33,938 nucleotides of DNA from a virus (IMGVR_UViG_3300022752_000008:1-33938); one strand, 5' to 3'. Positions 1-8,091 are shown, counted from the stretch's first letter. Numbers and translations are program-made. Notes: generated by a model not told the origin, from the letters alone.

Positions 1-127
1 ACACATTGCCCTGTGGACAACTGCAAAGTGCCTGCAGATTGAGCAAAATTGCTGTAGTTATCCACAAAAAAGTTAACATAATGAACATCGTGTTAAACCG
101 ATTATGTAAGGCTCATGTAAGAAAGCA
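1..127. repeat. Terminal direct repeat, left copy (circular contig overlap)
   Basis: These 127 bases are identical to 33812-33938. The length matches the largest k-mer used by common short-read assemblers, so the simplest reading is that the contig is a closed circle of 33,811 bp printed with its overlap. A headful-packaging phage, as the Sf6-like TerS implies, gives exactly this result. A true 127-bp terminal repeat is less likely, because the sequence lies in the gap between terS and terL. Confidence 0.93.
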
Positions 128-261
128 TATAAATCAATGACTTACAGATGCATCGGCCTGTGGATAACTTTGACGCTGGCCGCGGCTGGCGCGGCGGCGC
201 TGACCCCCCCCTTGCTCGCGGCGGCGGGGGCGGCTGTAGCTGCACCTAAACACATATCGCC
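1..261. promoter_or_regulatory. terS-terL intergenic region: candidate origin with clustered DnaA boxes
   Basis: No convincing gene lies here. It holds a perfect DnaA box TTATCCACA at 58-66 (+), a perfect inverted box TGTGGATAA at 159-167, and a one-mismatch box TGTGGACAA at 12-20. A further perfect box sits at 33785-33793, 19 bp before the junction. Between the two inverted boxes lies an AT-rich stretch (about 66-140) with inverted repeats ACATAAT/ATTATGT (76-82, 101-107) and GTTAACA/TGTTAAA (72-78, 91-97), and two direct ATGTAAG copies (104-110, 115-121). Bases 175-240 switch to very GC-rich sequence with C8 and G5 runs that could pair. This resembles a DnaA-dependent origin with an unwinding element; a pac site could also lie here. 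Confidence 0.55.
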
Positions 262-1743
262 ATGAGCAACCCTAACCCCACCCCCCTGCCCCCCACTGCG
301 AAAAAGCCTGTGCCGAAAAAAAATTCTGAGGATTTGGTGGCGAATAACCCATTTGTCGAATTCGTCAAACTCTACAAAAATAACCCTGTGCTCTTTGTCA
401 AGGAGGTGTTGAACACCAACCCTGATCCTTGGCAAGTGGAGTTCTTGAACCACATCGCCGCCGGCAACCGCCGCATCTCAGTACGCAGCGGCCATGGCGT
501 AGGCAAATCAACGGCGTCGGCTTGGGCGATGATTTGGTACTTGTTTCTGCGTTTTCCTGTCAAGGTGGTGGTCACAGCGCCGACCAGCAGCCAGCTCTAT
601 GACGCCTTATTTGCGGAGGTCAAGCGTTGGGTTAAGGTGCTGCCGCCAATGCTGTTTGACCAGTTGGAGGTAAAGCAAGACCGCATCGAGGTGAAAGACG
701 CCAACGAAGAGGCGTTTATCTCGGCTAGGACAAGCCGCGCCGAGCAGCCCGAGGCGCTTCAAGGCGTCCACAGCGACAACGTGATGCTGGTGGCTGACGA
801 GGCGTCTGGTGTGCCTGAGAAAGTGTTTGAGGCCGCATCAGGTTCTATGTCTGGTCACAACGCCGTGACGTTGTTGCTGGGCAACCCTGTACGCTCCAGC
901 GGTTTCTTCTATGACACCCATAATCGATTGGCGGGTGACTGGGTGACCATGCGCGTGTCTTGCTCTGACTCACCGCGGGTATCTGAGGCTTACATTGAGG
1001 AAATGAAAGCGCGGTACGGCGAGGAGTCCAACGCCTACCGCATCCGCGTCTTGGGCGAATTCCCAAGGAGTGATGAAGATACTGTGATCCCCATGGAGTT
1101 ACTGGACTTGGCAATGAATCGGGACGTTGAGGCGAGTCCTTATGCGCCACTGGTATGGGGATTGGACGTTGCGCGGTTTGGATCTGACCGATCTGCACTG
1201 TGCAAGAGGCGAGGTAACGCTGTGACTGAGCCTATCAAGACTTGGAAGAATCTCGACCTGATGCAGTTGACTGGTGCGGTGGTGGCTGAATTTGAGGCGT
1301 TGGCTCCAAGCGACAGGCCAGAGGAGATACTGGTTGACTCCATTGGATTGGGCGCTGGCGTGGTGGATCGGTTGAAAGAATTGAATCTTCCAGCTCGCGG
1401 CATCAACGTGTCAGAGTCACCGGCCATGGGCGGTACTTACAGGAATCTGAAAGCCGAGCTTTGGTACAAGGCCAAGGCGTGGCTTGAGCAGCGGGACTGT
1501 AAGTTGCCCAAAGATGAGCTGCTGGTGGCTGAATTGGCGACTGTGAGATATATGTTTACAAGCAACGGCAAGATTCAGATTGAGAGCAAGGATGACATCA
1601 AGAAGCGTGGATTGGCGTCACCTGATAAGGCTGATGCGTTTTGCTTGACATTCGCATCAGATGCGGTAATTGGCATGATGGGGTCAAAGTCAAGTGCCAA
1701 ATGGAATCAGCCGTTGAAAAGAAACCTCTCAAGGGTTGCATAA
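262..1743 (+). CDS. terL: Terminase large subunit (ATPase and nuclease)
   Basis: Packaging motor that pumps DNA through the portal into the prohead and cuts the concatemer. The ATPase half shows Walker A SGHGVGKST (residues 76-84), Walker B VMLVADEA (174-181, with D179 and E180) and a coupling-motif-like GNP (207-209). The RNase H-like nuclease half has GLDVARFGSD (D302), ILVDSIGLG (D359) and SPDKADAF (D455/D458), the expected three acidic positions. At 493 aa it has normal TerL length. The ATG at 262 has no clear Shine-Dalgarno sequence but no better start exists. terS lies upstream across the contig junction, after a gap of about 264 bp carrying DnaA boxes. The function is secure; the subfamily is not assigned. 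Confidence 0.95.
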   Translation: MSNPNPTPLPPTAKKPVPKKNSEDLVANNPFVEFVKLYKNNPVLFVKEVLNTNPDPWQVEFLNHIAAGNRRISVRSGHGVGKSTASAWAMIWYLFLRFPVKVVVTAPTSSQLYDALFAEVKRWVKVLPPMLFDQLEVKQDRIEVKDANEEAFISARTSRAEQPEALQGVHSDNVMLVADEASGVPEKVFEAASGSMSGHNAVTLLLGNPVRSSGFFYDTHNRLAGDWVTMRVSCSDSPRVSEAYIEEMKARYGEESNAYRIRVLGEFPRSDEDTVIPMELLDLAMNRDVEASPYAPLVWGLDVARFGSDRSALCKRRGNAVTEPIKTWKNLDLMQLTGAVVAEFEALAPSDRPEEILVDSIGLGAGVVDRLKELNLPARGINVSESPAMGGTYRNLKAELWYKAKAWLEQRDCKLPKDELLVAELATVRYMFTSNGKIQIESKDDIKKRGLASPDKADAFCLTFASDAVIGMMGSKSSAKWNQPLKRNLSRVA

Positions 1744-1772
1744 TTCGATAATTCTTTAAAGGAGTAATTGCG

Positions 1773-1940
1773 ATGATGAAGAAAACCAAAACCGAGAAAA
1801 AGATTTCCAAGGTTTACAACGAGTTCAAAGCTGGCAAGCTGCACTCAGGCAAAGGTGGTCCTATCGTTAAGAGCAAGGCGCAGGGCTTAGCTATTGCTTT
1901 GAGTTCTGCTGGTGTGAAACCTAAAAAGGCGATGAAATAA
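1773..1940 (+). CDS. Small basic protein, DUF6496 type (55 aa)
   Basis: A 55-residue Lys-rich protein with AAAGGAG 8 nt before the ATG (1758-1764); a second ATG follows at once. The core KVYNEFKAGKLHSGKGG followed by KSKAQGLAIALS matches the DUF6496 pattern as I recall it: an EFK-G-LHSG segment, then a run ending in AIALS. The function of the family is unknown. The strong positive charge suggests nucleic-acid contact, which is inference. Its stop overlaps the next start (TAATG at 1938-1942). It sits between terL and portal with two other small basic proteins. Confidence 0.85.
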   Translation: MMKKTKTEKKISKVYNEFKAGKLHSGKGGPIVKSKAQGLAIALSSAGVKPKKAMK

Positions 1941-2455
1941 TGGCTACTATGCAACGCACCATGGATCAAGCCATGGATCAACAGCCTGGTTATCAGGATG
2001 GCGGCGCAAGCTGCCCTGCACCTACTCAGGACATCACGCTAAATCTGAAGAATCGCGCTAAGGCGATCACTTCAGCGGCCTATGGTCCTGAGAATCCTAA
2101 TTTGCCCAATGATGCTTTTTGGAAAAAGAAAGCTGACCAGTGGGATGTGACAGTGGATGACGCCAAGCAAAGCCGTTGCGGTAACTGTGCAGCGTTCAAT
2201 GTGTCTGACAAGTTGAAGCAGTGCATTGCTGACGGCATTGGCAATGAGGCTGATCCTTGGGGGACTATCAAGCTGGCCGACTTGGGTTATTGCGAAATCT
2301 TTGACTTCAAATGCGCCGCAAGCCGTACTTGCGATGCGTGGGTAGTTGGCGGTCCTAACACTGGTGAGGAAGATGGAGGAATGGATGCGGAAACGTCAGA
2401 TCATGAGCCTGAATCCTTACTCACAATCAAGATTGGTGGACACAATGGCGACTAA
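1940..2455 (+). CDS. Cysteine-rich protein with HiPIP-like Cys spacing
   Basis: A 171-aa protein of unknown function. Seven cysteines lie at 25, 80, 83, 95, 118, 125 and 131. The segment CGNCAAFN (80-87), C95, then GYCEIF (116-121) resembles high-potential iron-sulfur proteins, where C-x2-C, C and G-W-C bind a 4Fe-4S cluster. Here C125 and C131 (followed by DAW) are additional. The N-terminus is Met/Gln-rich (MQRTMDQAMDQQ) and the C-terminus (140-171) is acidic and probably disordered. Start and stop both overlap neighbours (1940, and 2445-2455), so it is translationally coupled in the terL-portal operon. A zinc-binding structural role is the main alternative. Metal binding is inferred from residue spacing only. 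Confidence 0.8.
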   Translation: MATMQRTMDQAMDQQPGYQDGGASCPAPTQDITLNLKNRAKAITSAAYGPENPNLPNDAFWKKKADQWDVTVDDAKQSRCGNCAAFNVSDKLKQCIADGIGNEADPWGTIKLADLGYCEIFDFKCAASRTCDAWVVGGPNTGEEDGGMDAETSDHEPESLLTIKIGGHNGD

Positions 2456-2609
2456 ACCTGGCCTCTATGCCAACATCCATGCCAAGCAAGCGCGTATCAA
2501 GGCAGGCTCTGGCGAGAAGATGAACAAGGTTGGCAGTAAGGCTGCGCCGTCTGCTGCTGACTTCAAGTTGGCTGCAAAGACGGCTAAGAAGCCAAAGTCA
2601 AAGAAGTGA
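2445..2609 (+). CDS. Small basic phage protein (54 aa)
   Basis: A 54-aa Lys/Ala-rich protein beginning MATKPGLYANIHAKQARI, followed by AGSGEKM and a KVGSKAAPSAADF segment. I recognise this as a small protein frequent in environmental phages, of unknown function. The ATG at 2445 is chosen because the family starts with GLYANI; the frame stays open further upstream but that part is shadow sequence of the preceding gene. It overlaps the preceding gene by 11 bp, and its stop overlaps the GTG of the next gene. High positive charge suggests nucleic-acid contact (inference). Confidence 0.85.
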   Translation: MATKPGLYANIHAKQARIKAGSGEKMNKVGSKAAPSAADFKLAAKTAKKPKSKK

Positions 2610-3304
2610 TCTCACCGATTTGCATCAGCACAGTACACGGCAAAGGTTTGCGGGTGATGCTCACAAGCATTGCCGAGTACTGTCCCGAAGTGCCTGTCTA
2701 TTTGCGAGGTCCAGAGTCCATTATTGGCGGCTATGACGCTGATCTGAAGATCTTTGGTGCTCCGCACAATTTTGGTGATGACTACAACGATGTTATTGAC
2801 AAGGCATTTGCCGATGGCTTTGACTCTGTTGTTTGCGCCAATGATGACATTGTCTTGACCCCCACCAGCTACAGGTATCTGATGGAGGATGTATCTCAAT
2901 TGATACACGAAACTGGCGAGCCAGTGGGTTGGGTGGCTGCGCGTTGCGATGCCGCAAGGCCAGTACAGAACATTCGCAGCAATCCATTTAATCAAGATTT
3001 GTATTATTTCAAATATCCATACGAGGATTCCATCATGCCGATGGAATGTCCAAGCCCGATATTTGCTTGGATTGGCAAAGATGCGTGGGAAGTGCAGAAG
3101 TTCCCGCCACTTAATTGGTACTCGGATGATGTGCATTGCGAAGACTTGCGTGCGGCGGGTTTCCACCATTACTTGTCGCGGTCTTATGTCCACCACATTG
3201 GCAGCCAGACTATTGGCATGGACGGCAACAAGTTGATCCAGCAGTCAGTGCCATGGATTAGAAAGAATAGACCAAAATACGCATCCGACTGGTTTAGTTC
3301 TTAA
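2606..3304 (+). CDS. Glycosyltransferase-like protein (GT-A/GT2 type)
   Basis: A 232-aa protein with a GT-A-like plan. It has an N-terminal beta strand (ICISTVHGKG), an acidic NDDI at residues 79-82 in the place of the metal-binding DxD, then SPIFAWIG, and near the end YSDDVHCEDLRAAGF with a final HHIGS, typical of GT2 acceptor-side and metal-binding histidines. Substrate and sugar are not predictable. The GTG start at 2606 overlaps the previous stop. The position between terL and portal is unusual for a glycosyltransferase and suggests modification of virion protein or of the host surface. A second, unrelated glycosyltransferase-like gene lies at 8403. Confidence 0.7.
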   Translation: MISPICISTVHGKGLRVMLTSIAEYCPEVPVYLRGPESIIGGYDADLKIFGAPHNFGDDYNDVIDKAFADGFDSVVCANDDIVLTPTSYRYLMEDVSQLIHETGEPVGWVAARCDAARPVQNIRSNPFNQDLYYFKYPYEDSIMPMECPSPIFAWIGKDAWEVQKFPPLNWYSDDVHCEDLRAAGFHHYLSRSYVHHIGSQTIGMDGNKLIQQSVPWIRKNRPKYASDWFSS

Positions 3305-3315
3305 GGAATTTCAAC

Positions 3316-3612
3316 ATGAAAACACCCGCATGGCAGCGTAGTGAGGGAAAGAATCCAAAAGGCGGCCTAAATGCCAAGGGACGCGCCAGCGCCAAGGCAG
3401 AGGGCATGAATCTGAAAGCGCCAGTTAAGAGTGGCGACAATCCGCGCAGGGCATCATTCCTTGCGAGAATGGGCAATATGCCAGGCCCAGAGATGAAAGA
3501 CGGCGAGCCAACGCGCTTGCTGCTGAGTTTAAAAGCGTGGGGCGCATCCAGCAAAGAGGATGCAAGATCCAAGGCCAAAGCAATATCTGCAAGAAATAAG
3601 GCGAAAAAATGA
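3316..3612 (+). CDS. DUF6321-type small basic protein
   Basis: A 98-aa protein with the hallmarks of DUF6321: TPAWQRSEGKNPKGGLNAKG (3-22), then KSGDNPRRASFLARMGNMPG (38-57), GEPTRLLLSLKAWGASSKED, and a Lys/Ala-rich end. No enzyme motif is seen; the family function is unknown. The sequence is strongly basic and may bind DNA or act in head assembly, since it regularly sits next to terminase and portal genes. AAGGA precedes the ATG (3304-3308). Its stop overlaps the portal start (ATGA, 3609-3612), giving coupled translation. Confidence 0.88.
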   Translation: MKTPAWQRSEGKNPKGGLNAKGRASAKAEGMNLKAPVKSGDNPRRASFLARMGNMPGPEMKDGEPTRLLLSLKAWGASSKEDARSKAKAISARNKAKK

Positions 3613-5810
3613 GCGAATTACCTATCACCACCGACATTGGCGCAATTGAGCCAATGGATGACACCGAGTTGCAGGGAATTGTCTCTGGCGAGTTGGAGGA
3701 CGCTGTCAGTTACATCGACTCTGATGTGTCACCAATCCGCGCCAAGGGTACTGAGTATTACCGAGGTGATCCCTTTGGAAATGAGGAAGATGGCCGTTCT
3801 CAGGTAGTGGCGATGGAGGTGCGCGACACTGTTAGCGCCATGATGCCAAGCCTGATGAAAGTATTTTTCAGCTCTGAGAATGTGGTGGAGTATGTGCCAC
3901 GTGGACCAGAAGATGTCGCTGGCGCACAGCAGGCGACAGATTACGCCAACTATATATTCAGCGCCGATAACAATGGTTTTATGACCACCTATGCGTTGTT
4001 CAAGGACTCGCTGGTGCGCAAGTGCGGCATTGCCAAGTATTGGTGGGAAGAGAACGAAGAAGTCAAGATCGAAGAATATTCTGGCCTCGATGACCAGACT
4101 GTGCAAATCCTGATGCAAGAGGATGCAGAGGTAAAGATCGTGGTCAGTTACCCTGATCCATCGATGCCGATGCCGATGCAGCAACCACAAGTTGATCCTG
4201 CTACTGGCCTGCCCATGCAGATCCCTCAACCCATGTTGCATGACGTTCAAATCAAGCGAAACACCAAAGATGGCCGTATCCGCATCATGGCTGTACCTCC
4301 CGAGGAGCTGGTGCTGGATCGCAGGGCGAGATCGTTTGATGATGCTGGCATCATTGCCCACCGCCAAATGGCGACAGTCTCTGACCTGATCGGTATGGGA
4401 TATGACCAGGATGAAATTGAAGAGAACATATCCAGCACCGACTTAGATAGCAATGACGAGTATTTGGCGCGTCAGCCTTTGTCCACCACCATGGGCGCAG
4501 GCGACAGTCTGAATCCCATGCAGCGCAGGGTTTTGTATATCGAAGCATATATGCGCGTGGACTATGACGGCGATGGCATCCCCGAGTTGCGGAAGATTTG
4601 CTGCATGGGTTCGGGTTACACCATGGTGCGGAATTTACCCGCCAGCTATATCCCATTTGTGGACTTTCCCTGCGATCCCGAGCCACACACCTCGCCTTTG
4701 GAAGCGATGTCGATTTTTGACATCACGCATGACATCCAAGAGATCAAGTCCGAAATCATGCGTAATACGCTGGATTCGCTGGCTCAGTCTATCCACCCGC
4801 GTACAGCGGTGGTTGAGGGTCAGGTCAACATTGATGATGTGCTGAACAACGAGACTGGCGCAATTATCCGCATGAGAGCGCCAGGCATGGTGCATCCATT
4901 CAGCTCGCCATTTGTTGGACAGGCCGCATTCCCCATGCTCGACTACATGGATCAGATGCGCGAAGACCGCACTGGCATGAGCAAGGCGGCGATGGGCTTA
5001 GACCCTGACGCGTTGCAGTCGACCACCAAGGCGGCGGTGGCTGCCACAGTCAGCGCCAGCAGTCAAAGGCTTGAGCTGCAAGCTCGCATCTTGGCCGAGG
5101 GTATGAAAAAGCTCTTCAAGGGCATTCTGTACCTGATGACCACACACCAAGACAAGCCACGCATGGTGCGTTTGCGTAACGAGTGGGTGCAGATAGATCC
5201 TCGCGCATGGGACGCCAACATGGATGTCAATGTCAACATTGGCCTTGGTAATGGCGACTTGGGTGAGCGTATGCAAGGCTTAACCATGATCGCTGGCAAG
5301 CAAGAGCAGATCATGCAGCAGTTTGGCTTGTCCAATCCTGTGGTGACACCCGCCATGTACATCCGCACTATCCAAAAGATTGTGGAATTGTCAGGATTCA
5401 AGGACGCATCAAGTTACTTCCAAGCCCTACCTGCTGACTTTCAGATGCCTCAATCTACGCCAAAGCCAACACCTGAAGAAGTATTGGCGCAAGTGCAGGC
5501 GCAGTCGATCCAAGCTGACATTCAGAAAAAGGCTGCCGAGCTGGAATTGAAGCGCGAGCAGATGGTCAGAGATGACGATTATCGAAGAGATCAATTGGCG
5601 CAGGACTTAATGCTCAAGAAGTATGAACTTGAGTTAAAGTACGGCACACAAATTAGCACTGCTGAGATTGATGCTGGGCAGGCAATGGACAGAGAGGCGA
5701 TGCAACAGCAGACGGCTCTTGTGCAAAGTGCGGTGCAAGCCGCCAACCAAGTACAAGCGCCGCCAGTTGAGCAAGTGCCACCCATCAACCTTAGTGGAAT
5801 GGTTCAATGA
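3609..5810 (+). CDS. Portal protein (P22-like, podovirus type)
   Basis: A 733-aa protein forming the dodecameric ring at the head vertex: the DNA channel, and docking site for terminase and adaptor. The N-terminal VSPIRAKGTEYYRGDPFG, then RSQVVAMEVRDTVSAMMPSL and MKVFFSSENVVEY, and the middle PFVDFPCDPEPHTSPLEAMS are typical of large P22-type portals in environmental podoviruses. The last 110 residues are Gln/Ala-rich and predicted coiled coil (about 625-705), like the barrel of P22 portal. The length fits this class (about 700-770 aa). It overlaps DUF6321 upstream and the 86-aa gene downstream by 4 bp each. Confidence 0.92.
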   Translation: MSELPITTDIGAIEPMDDTELQGIVSGELEDAVSYIDSDVSPIRAKGTEYYRGDPFGNEEDGRSQVVAMEVRDTVSAMMPSLMKVFFSSENVVEYVPRGPEDVAGAQQATDYANYIFSADNNGFMTTYALFKDSLVRKCGIAKYWWEENEEVKIEEYSGLDDQTVQILMQEDAEVKIVVSYPDPSMPMPMQQPQVDPATGLPMQIPQPMLHDVQIKRNTKDGRIRIMAVPPEELVLDRRARSFDDAGIIAHRQMATVSDLIGMGYDQDEIEENISSTDLDSNDEYLARQPLSTTMGAGDSLNPMQRRVLYIEAYMRVDYDGDGIPELRKICCMGSGYTMVRNLPASYIPFVDFPCDPEPHTSPLEAMSIFDITHDIQEIKSEIMRNTLDSLAQSIHPRTAVVEGQVNIDDVLNNETGAIIRMRAPGMVHPFSSPFVGQAAFPMLDYMDQMREDRTGMSKAAMGLDPDALQSTTKAAVAATVSASSQRLELQARILAEGMKKLFKGILYLMTTHQDKPRMVRLRNEWVQIDPRAWDANMDVNVNIGLGNGDLGERMQGLTMIAGKQEQIMQQFGLSNPVVTPAMYIRTIQKIVELSGFKDASSYFQALPADFQMPQSTPKPTPEEVLAQVQAQSIQADIQKKAAELELKREQMVRDDDYRRDQLAQDLMLKKYELELKYGTQISTAEIDAGQAMDREAMQQQTALVQSAVQAANQVQAPPVEQVPPINLSGMVQ

Positions 5811-6067
5811 ACGAAGACGCAGTACGAAAAGGTCAAAAGGCTCACCAGTTAGCCAATGACGAGGTCTTTTCGGCGGTATTGGAAAAGATGAAAAATGACC
5901 AGTATTGGATTTTTGAGTCTACTAAACCCGAAGAAACCGCCAAGCGCGAGATCGCCTGGTCAATGCTGAAGGCTATTGAAAACTTTCGCATTGAGATCAC
6001 CAAGATGGTGGACAACGGCAAGGTGGCACAGCGTGCCATTGAACGCGCAACCAAAAATATCGTTTAA
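5807..6067 (+). CDS. Small helical protein between portal and scaffold (86 aa)
   Basis: I recognise no family. The 86-aa sequence is charged and predicted all-helical, with two amphipathic stretches (about 6-30 and 42-83) and no cysteine or transmembrane segment. The start overlaps the portal stop (ATGA), so it is translated with portal and probably matters in head assembly. It could be a small internal or scaffold-helper protein; this is inferred from position only. Confidence 0.75.
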   Translation: MNEDAVRKGQKAHQLANDEVFSAVLEKMKNDQYWIFESTKPEETAKREIAWSMLKAIENFRIEITKMVDNGKVAQRAIERATKNIV

Positions 6068-6081
6068 TTAGGAAATAGACC

Positions 6082-7074
6082 ATGCAAACAGTAGCACCAA
6101 CGCCAGCAGGCAGTGCAGTACAAGGTCCAATGAATGTGGCTGAAGCAGCCAATGCACTTGCAGGATTACTGCCCGATGAGGGACAACAGGAAGACGGCGA
6201 GGCGCAGTTGCCCGAAGAGGGCGCGGCGGTAGAAGAAGAGTTGTCAGCAGATGCAGACGCGGCTGATGATGAAACCGATGCCGAACAATCCGAGTTAGAT
6301 GAAGACACCGAGGAGCAAGAACAGCCACAAGTCTTCTCCGTCAAAGTTGACGGAAAAGAAGTCGAGGTGACGCTGGACGAACTTCAAAAGGGATATTCAA
6401 GGACTCAGGATTACACACGCAAAACGCAGCAAATCGCCGAGGTGCGAAAGCAAACCGAAGCTGAGTTGCAGGCAGTGCGTGCCGAGCGTGAGCAATACGC
6501 TCAGTTATTGAGTGCGTTGGAGGCACAGGTTCAACAAGTGGCGCAGCCAAACATTGATTGGGATCGTCTTTATCAGGAAGACCCTATTGAGTGGGTACGG
6601 CAGCGCGAGGTGATGCGCGAAAACCAAGAGAAGTCGGCGGCTATTCAAAGTGAACAGCAACGACTGGCTCAGTTATCGCAGCAGGAGCAAGCACAGTTCA
6701 TGCAGCAGAGATTGCAGCAGGAACAAGAGGCTTTATTGGCGGCCATCCCTGATTGGAAAGACGCCAAGAAAGCTCAAGCTGAAAAGGCTTTGCTTGTTGA
6801 GTTCGGTCAAAAGATCGGATTCACGCCAGACGAGTTGAAGAGTGTGGTGGATCACAGGGCGGTCTTGATGTTGCGTAAGGCAGCGTTATACGACCAGATG
6901 ATGTCCAAGAGGGGCAACATCAAGCCAGTGACGAACAACGGCCCTCGGCCTGCCAAGCCTGGTGCAGCAGGAAGAGTCTCAAATACGACTGAAGCAGTTC
7001 GCGCACAACAGCGCGTCGCTAAAACTGGCCGTGTCGATGATGCGGCCAATGCAATCTTCCAACTTTTGAAATAA
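6082..7074 (+). CDS. Scaffolding protein
   Basis: A 330-aa protein with the usual scaffold architecture: a disordered, strongly acidic segment (about 29-95, rich in E/D), a short globular part (VFSVKVDGKEVEVTLDELQKGYSRTQDY within 104-131), a long Gln/Glu-rich coiled coil (about 135-225), and a basic C-terminal tail (about 280-320) that would contact capsid protein. It lies directly before the major capsid gene, as scaffolds do. TAGGAAA precedes the ATG by 8 nt. No protease domain was seen, so proteolytic removal during maturation cannot be inferred. Confidence 0.88.
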   Translation: MQTVAPTPAGSAVQGPMNVAEAANALAGLLPDEGQQEDGEAQLPEEGAAVEEELSADADAADDETDAEQSELDEDTEEQEQPQVFSVKVDGKEVEVTLDELQKGYSRTQDYTRKTQQIAEVRKQTEAELQAVRAEREQYAQLLSALEAQVQQVAQPNIDWDRLYQEDPIEWVRQREVMRENQEKSAAIQSEQQRLAQLSQQEQAQFMQQRLQQEQEALLAAIPDWKDAKKAQAEKALLVEFGQKIGFTPDELKSVVDHRAVLMLRKAALYDQMMSKRGNIKPVTNNGPRPAKPGAAGRVSNTTEAVRAQQRVAKTGRVDDAANAIFQLLK

Positions 7075-7089
7075 GGAATAAATCATGGC
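7072..7089 (+). promoter_or_regulatory. Stop-RBS-start cassette of the major capsid gene
   Basis: TAAGGAATAAATCATGGC contains the scaffold stop codon, the AAGGA ribosome binding site and the capsid start. The identical 18 bases recur at 9871-9888 before another structural gene, suggesting a matched high-expression initiation signal. Confidence 0.6.
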
Positions 7090-8047
7090 TATCGTAACGA
7101 ACACATTTACAACCTATAGTGCTAAAGGCATTCGGGAAGATCTTTCAAATGTAATAACTAATATTGCACCGGAAGAAACACCATACTCTTCAAATATTGG
7201 CCGCGAAAGCGTCTCCAATACTTTGTTTGAATGGCAGACAGATACATTGGACTCTGCTGCTGCTAACGCACAGCTTGAGGGTGATGATGTAACTTTTAAC
7301 TCAGTGACCGCTACTGTTCGCTTGACCAACTATGCTCAGATTTCACGCAAGACTATTGTCTTGTCGAACACTGAAGAAGTTGTCAACAAAGCAGGCCGCC
7401 GTTCTGAGTTGGCCTATCAGATCGCCAAGCGCGGTTCTGAATTGAAGCGTGACCAAGAGTTTGTGATGTTGAACGGCGGCATTGCTGTTGCCGGTAACAC
7501 CACCACAGCTCGCGTGACTGCCTCTTTGCAGGCTTACATCAAGACCAACGTGGACTATGACACCACCAACGGCGTAAATCCTAGCTACACCACCCTGCCT
7601 AACTCAGCTCGTACTGACGGCACTGTGCGTACTTTTACTGAAACCATTCTCAAGAATGTGATTCAAAAGGTATGGACACAAGGCGGCACACCTAAGATTT
7701 TGATGGTTGGTCCAGTCAACAAGCAGCGCGTGTCAGGTTTCTCTGGCATCGCATCAGCTCGTTACAACATCAATGGCGGTGATCGTCCTGCAACTATCAT
7801 CGGGGCCGCCGACATCTACGTCAGCGACTTCGGCCAAGTGCAGGTGGTTCCCAATAGATTCCAACGCGAGCGTGACGCTTGGGTGATCGATCCTGAGTAC
7901 GCAAAAATGACTGTCCTGCGTCCTTACCAACAAACTGAGTTGGCGAAGACTGGTGACGCCGAGAAGCGTATGCTTTTGGTCGAATGGGGCCACAAGGTAT
8001 TGGCAGAAAACGCACATGGTCTGGCAGCAGACTTGGTAACTTCTTAA
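7085..8047 (+). CDS. Major capsid protein (SU10-type, HK97 fold)
   Basis: A 320-aa protein matching the phiEco32/SU10 major head family (formerly DUF5309). The start FTTYSAKGIREDLSNVITNI, then APEETPYSS, FEWQTDTL, and the middle NYAQISRKTIVLSNTEE are diagnostic. The C-terminal part has WVIDPEYAKM and LRPYQQTELAKTGDAEKRML, the usual P-domain end of this family. The start is supported by AAGGA 8 nt upstream. An intrinsic terminator lies 17 bp after the stop, so the gene ends a transcript segment; capsid genes often sit before such a partial stop. Confidence 0.94.
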   Translation: MAIVTNTFTTYSAKGIREDLSNVITNIAPEETPYSSNIGRESVSNTLFEWQTDTLDSAAANAQLEGDDVTFNSVTATVRLTNYAQISRKTIVLSNTEEVVNKAGRRSELAYQIAKRGSELKRDQEFVMLNGGIAVAGNTTTARVTASLQAYIKTNVDYDTTNGVNPSYTTLPNSARTDGTVRTFTETILKNVIQKVWTQGGTPKILMVGPVNKQRVSGFSGIASARYNINGGDRPATIIGAADIYVSDFGQVQVVPNRFQRERDAWVIDPEYAKMTVLRPYQQTELAKTGDAEKRMLLVEWGHKVLAENAHGLAADLVTS

Positions 8048-8063
8048 TCGAAGCAAAGGAAGA

Positions 8064-8089
8064 GGGGGGGAGCAATCCCCCCTTTTTTT
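8064..8089 (+). terminator. Intrinsic terminator after the capsid gene
   Basis: A six-base stem GGGGGG (8065-8070) and CCCCCC (8077-8082) with loop AGCAAT, followed by seven T residues (8083-8089). It is a strong factor-independent terminator on the + strand. The next start codon (8092) follows after only 2 nt. Confidence 0.9.
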
Positions 8090-8091
8090 AC

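Noticed and set aside
1-127. Real direct terminal repeats or att sites
   Set aside because: No integrase gene is present, and the overlap length equals a typical assembler k-mer; circular contig closure explains it.
142-453. 103-aa minus-strand ORF over the terS-terL gap and terL start
   Set aside because: Composition follows the GC-rich non-coding stretch (Ala/Gly runs), no ribosome binding site, and it lies antisense to the terL start.
2612-3196. 194-aa minus-strand ORF antisense to the first glycosyltransferase-like gene
   Set aside because: No motif, no initiation signal, and surrounded by + strand coupled genes.
3729-4367. 212-aa minus-strand ORF within the portal gene
   Set aside because: His/Leu-rich shadow with no ribosome binding site, inside a certain gene of the other strand.
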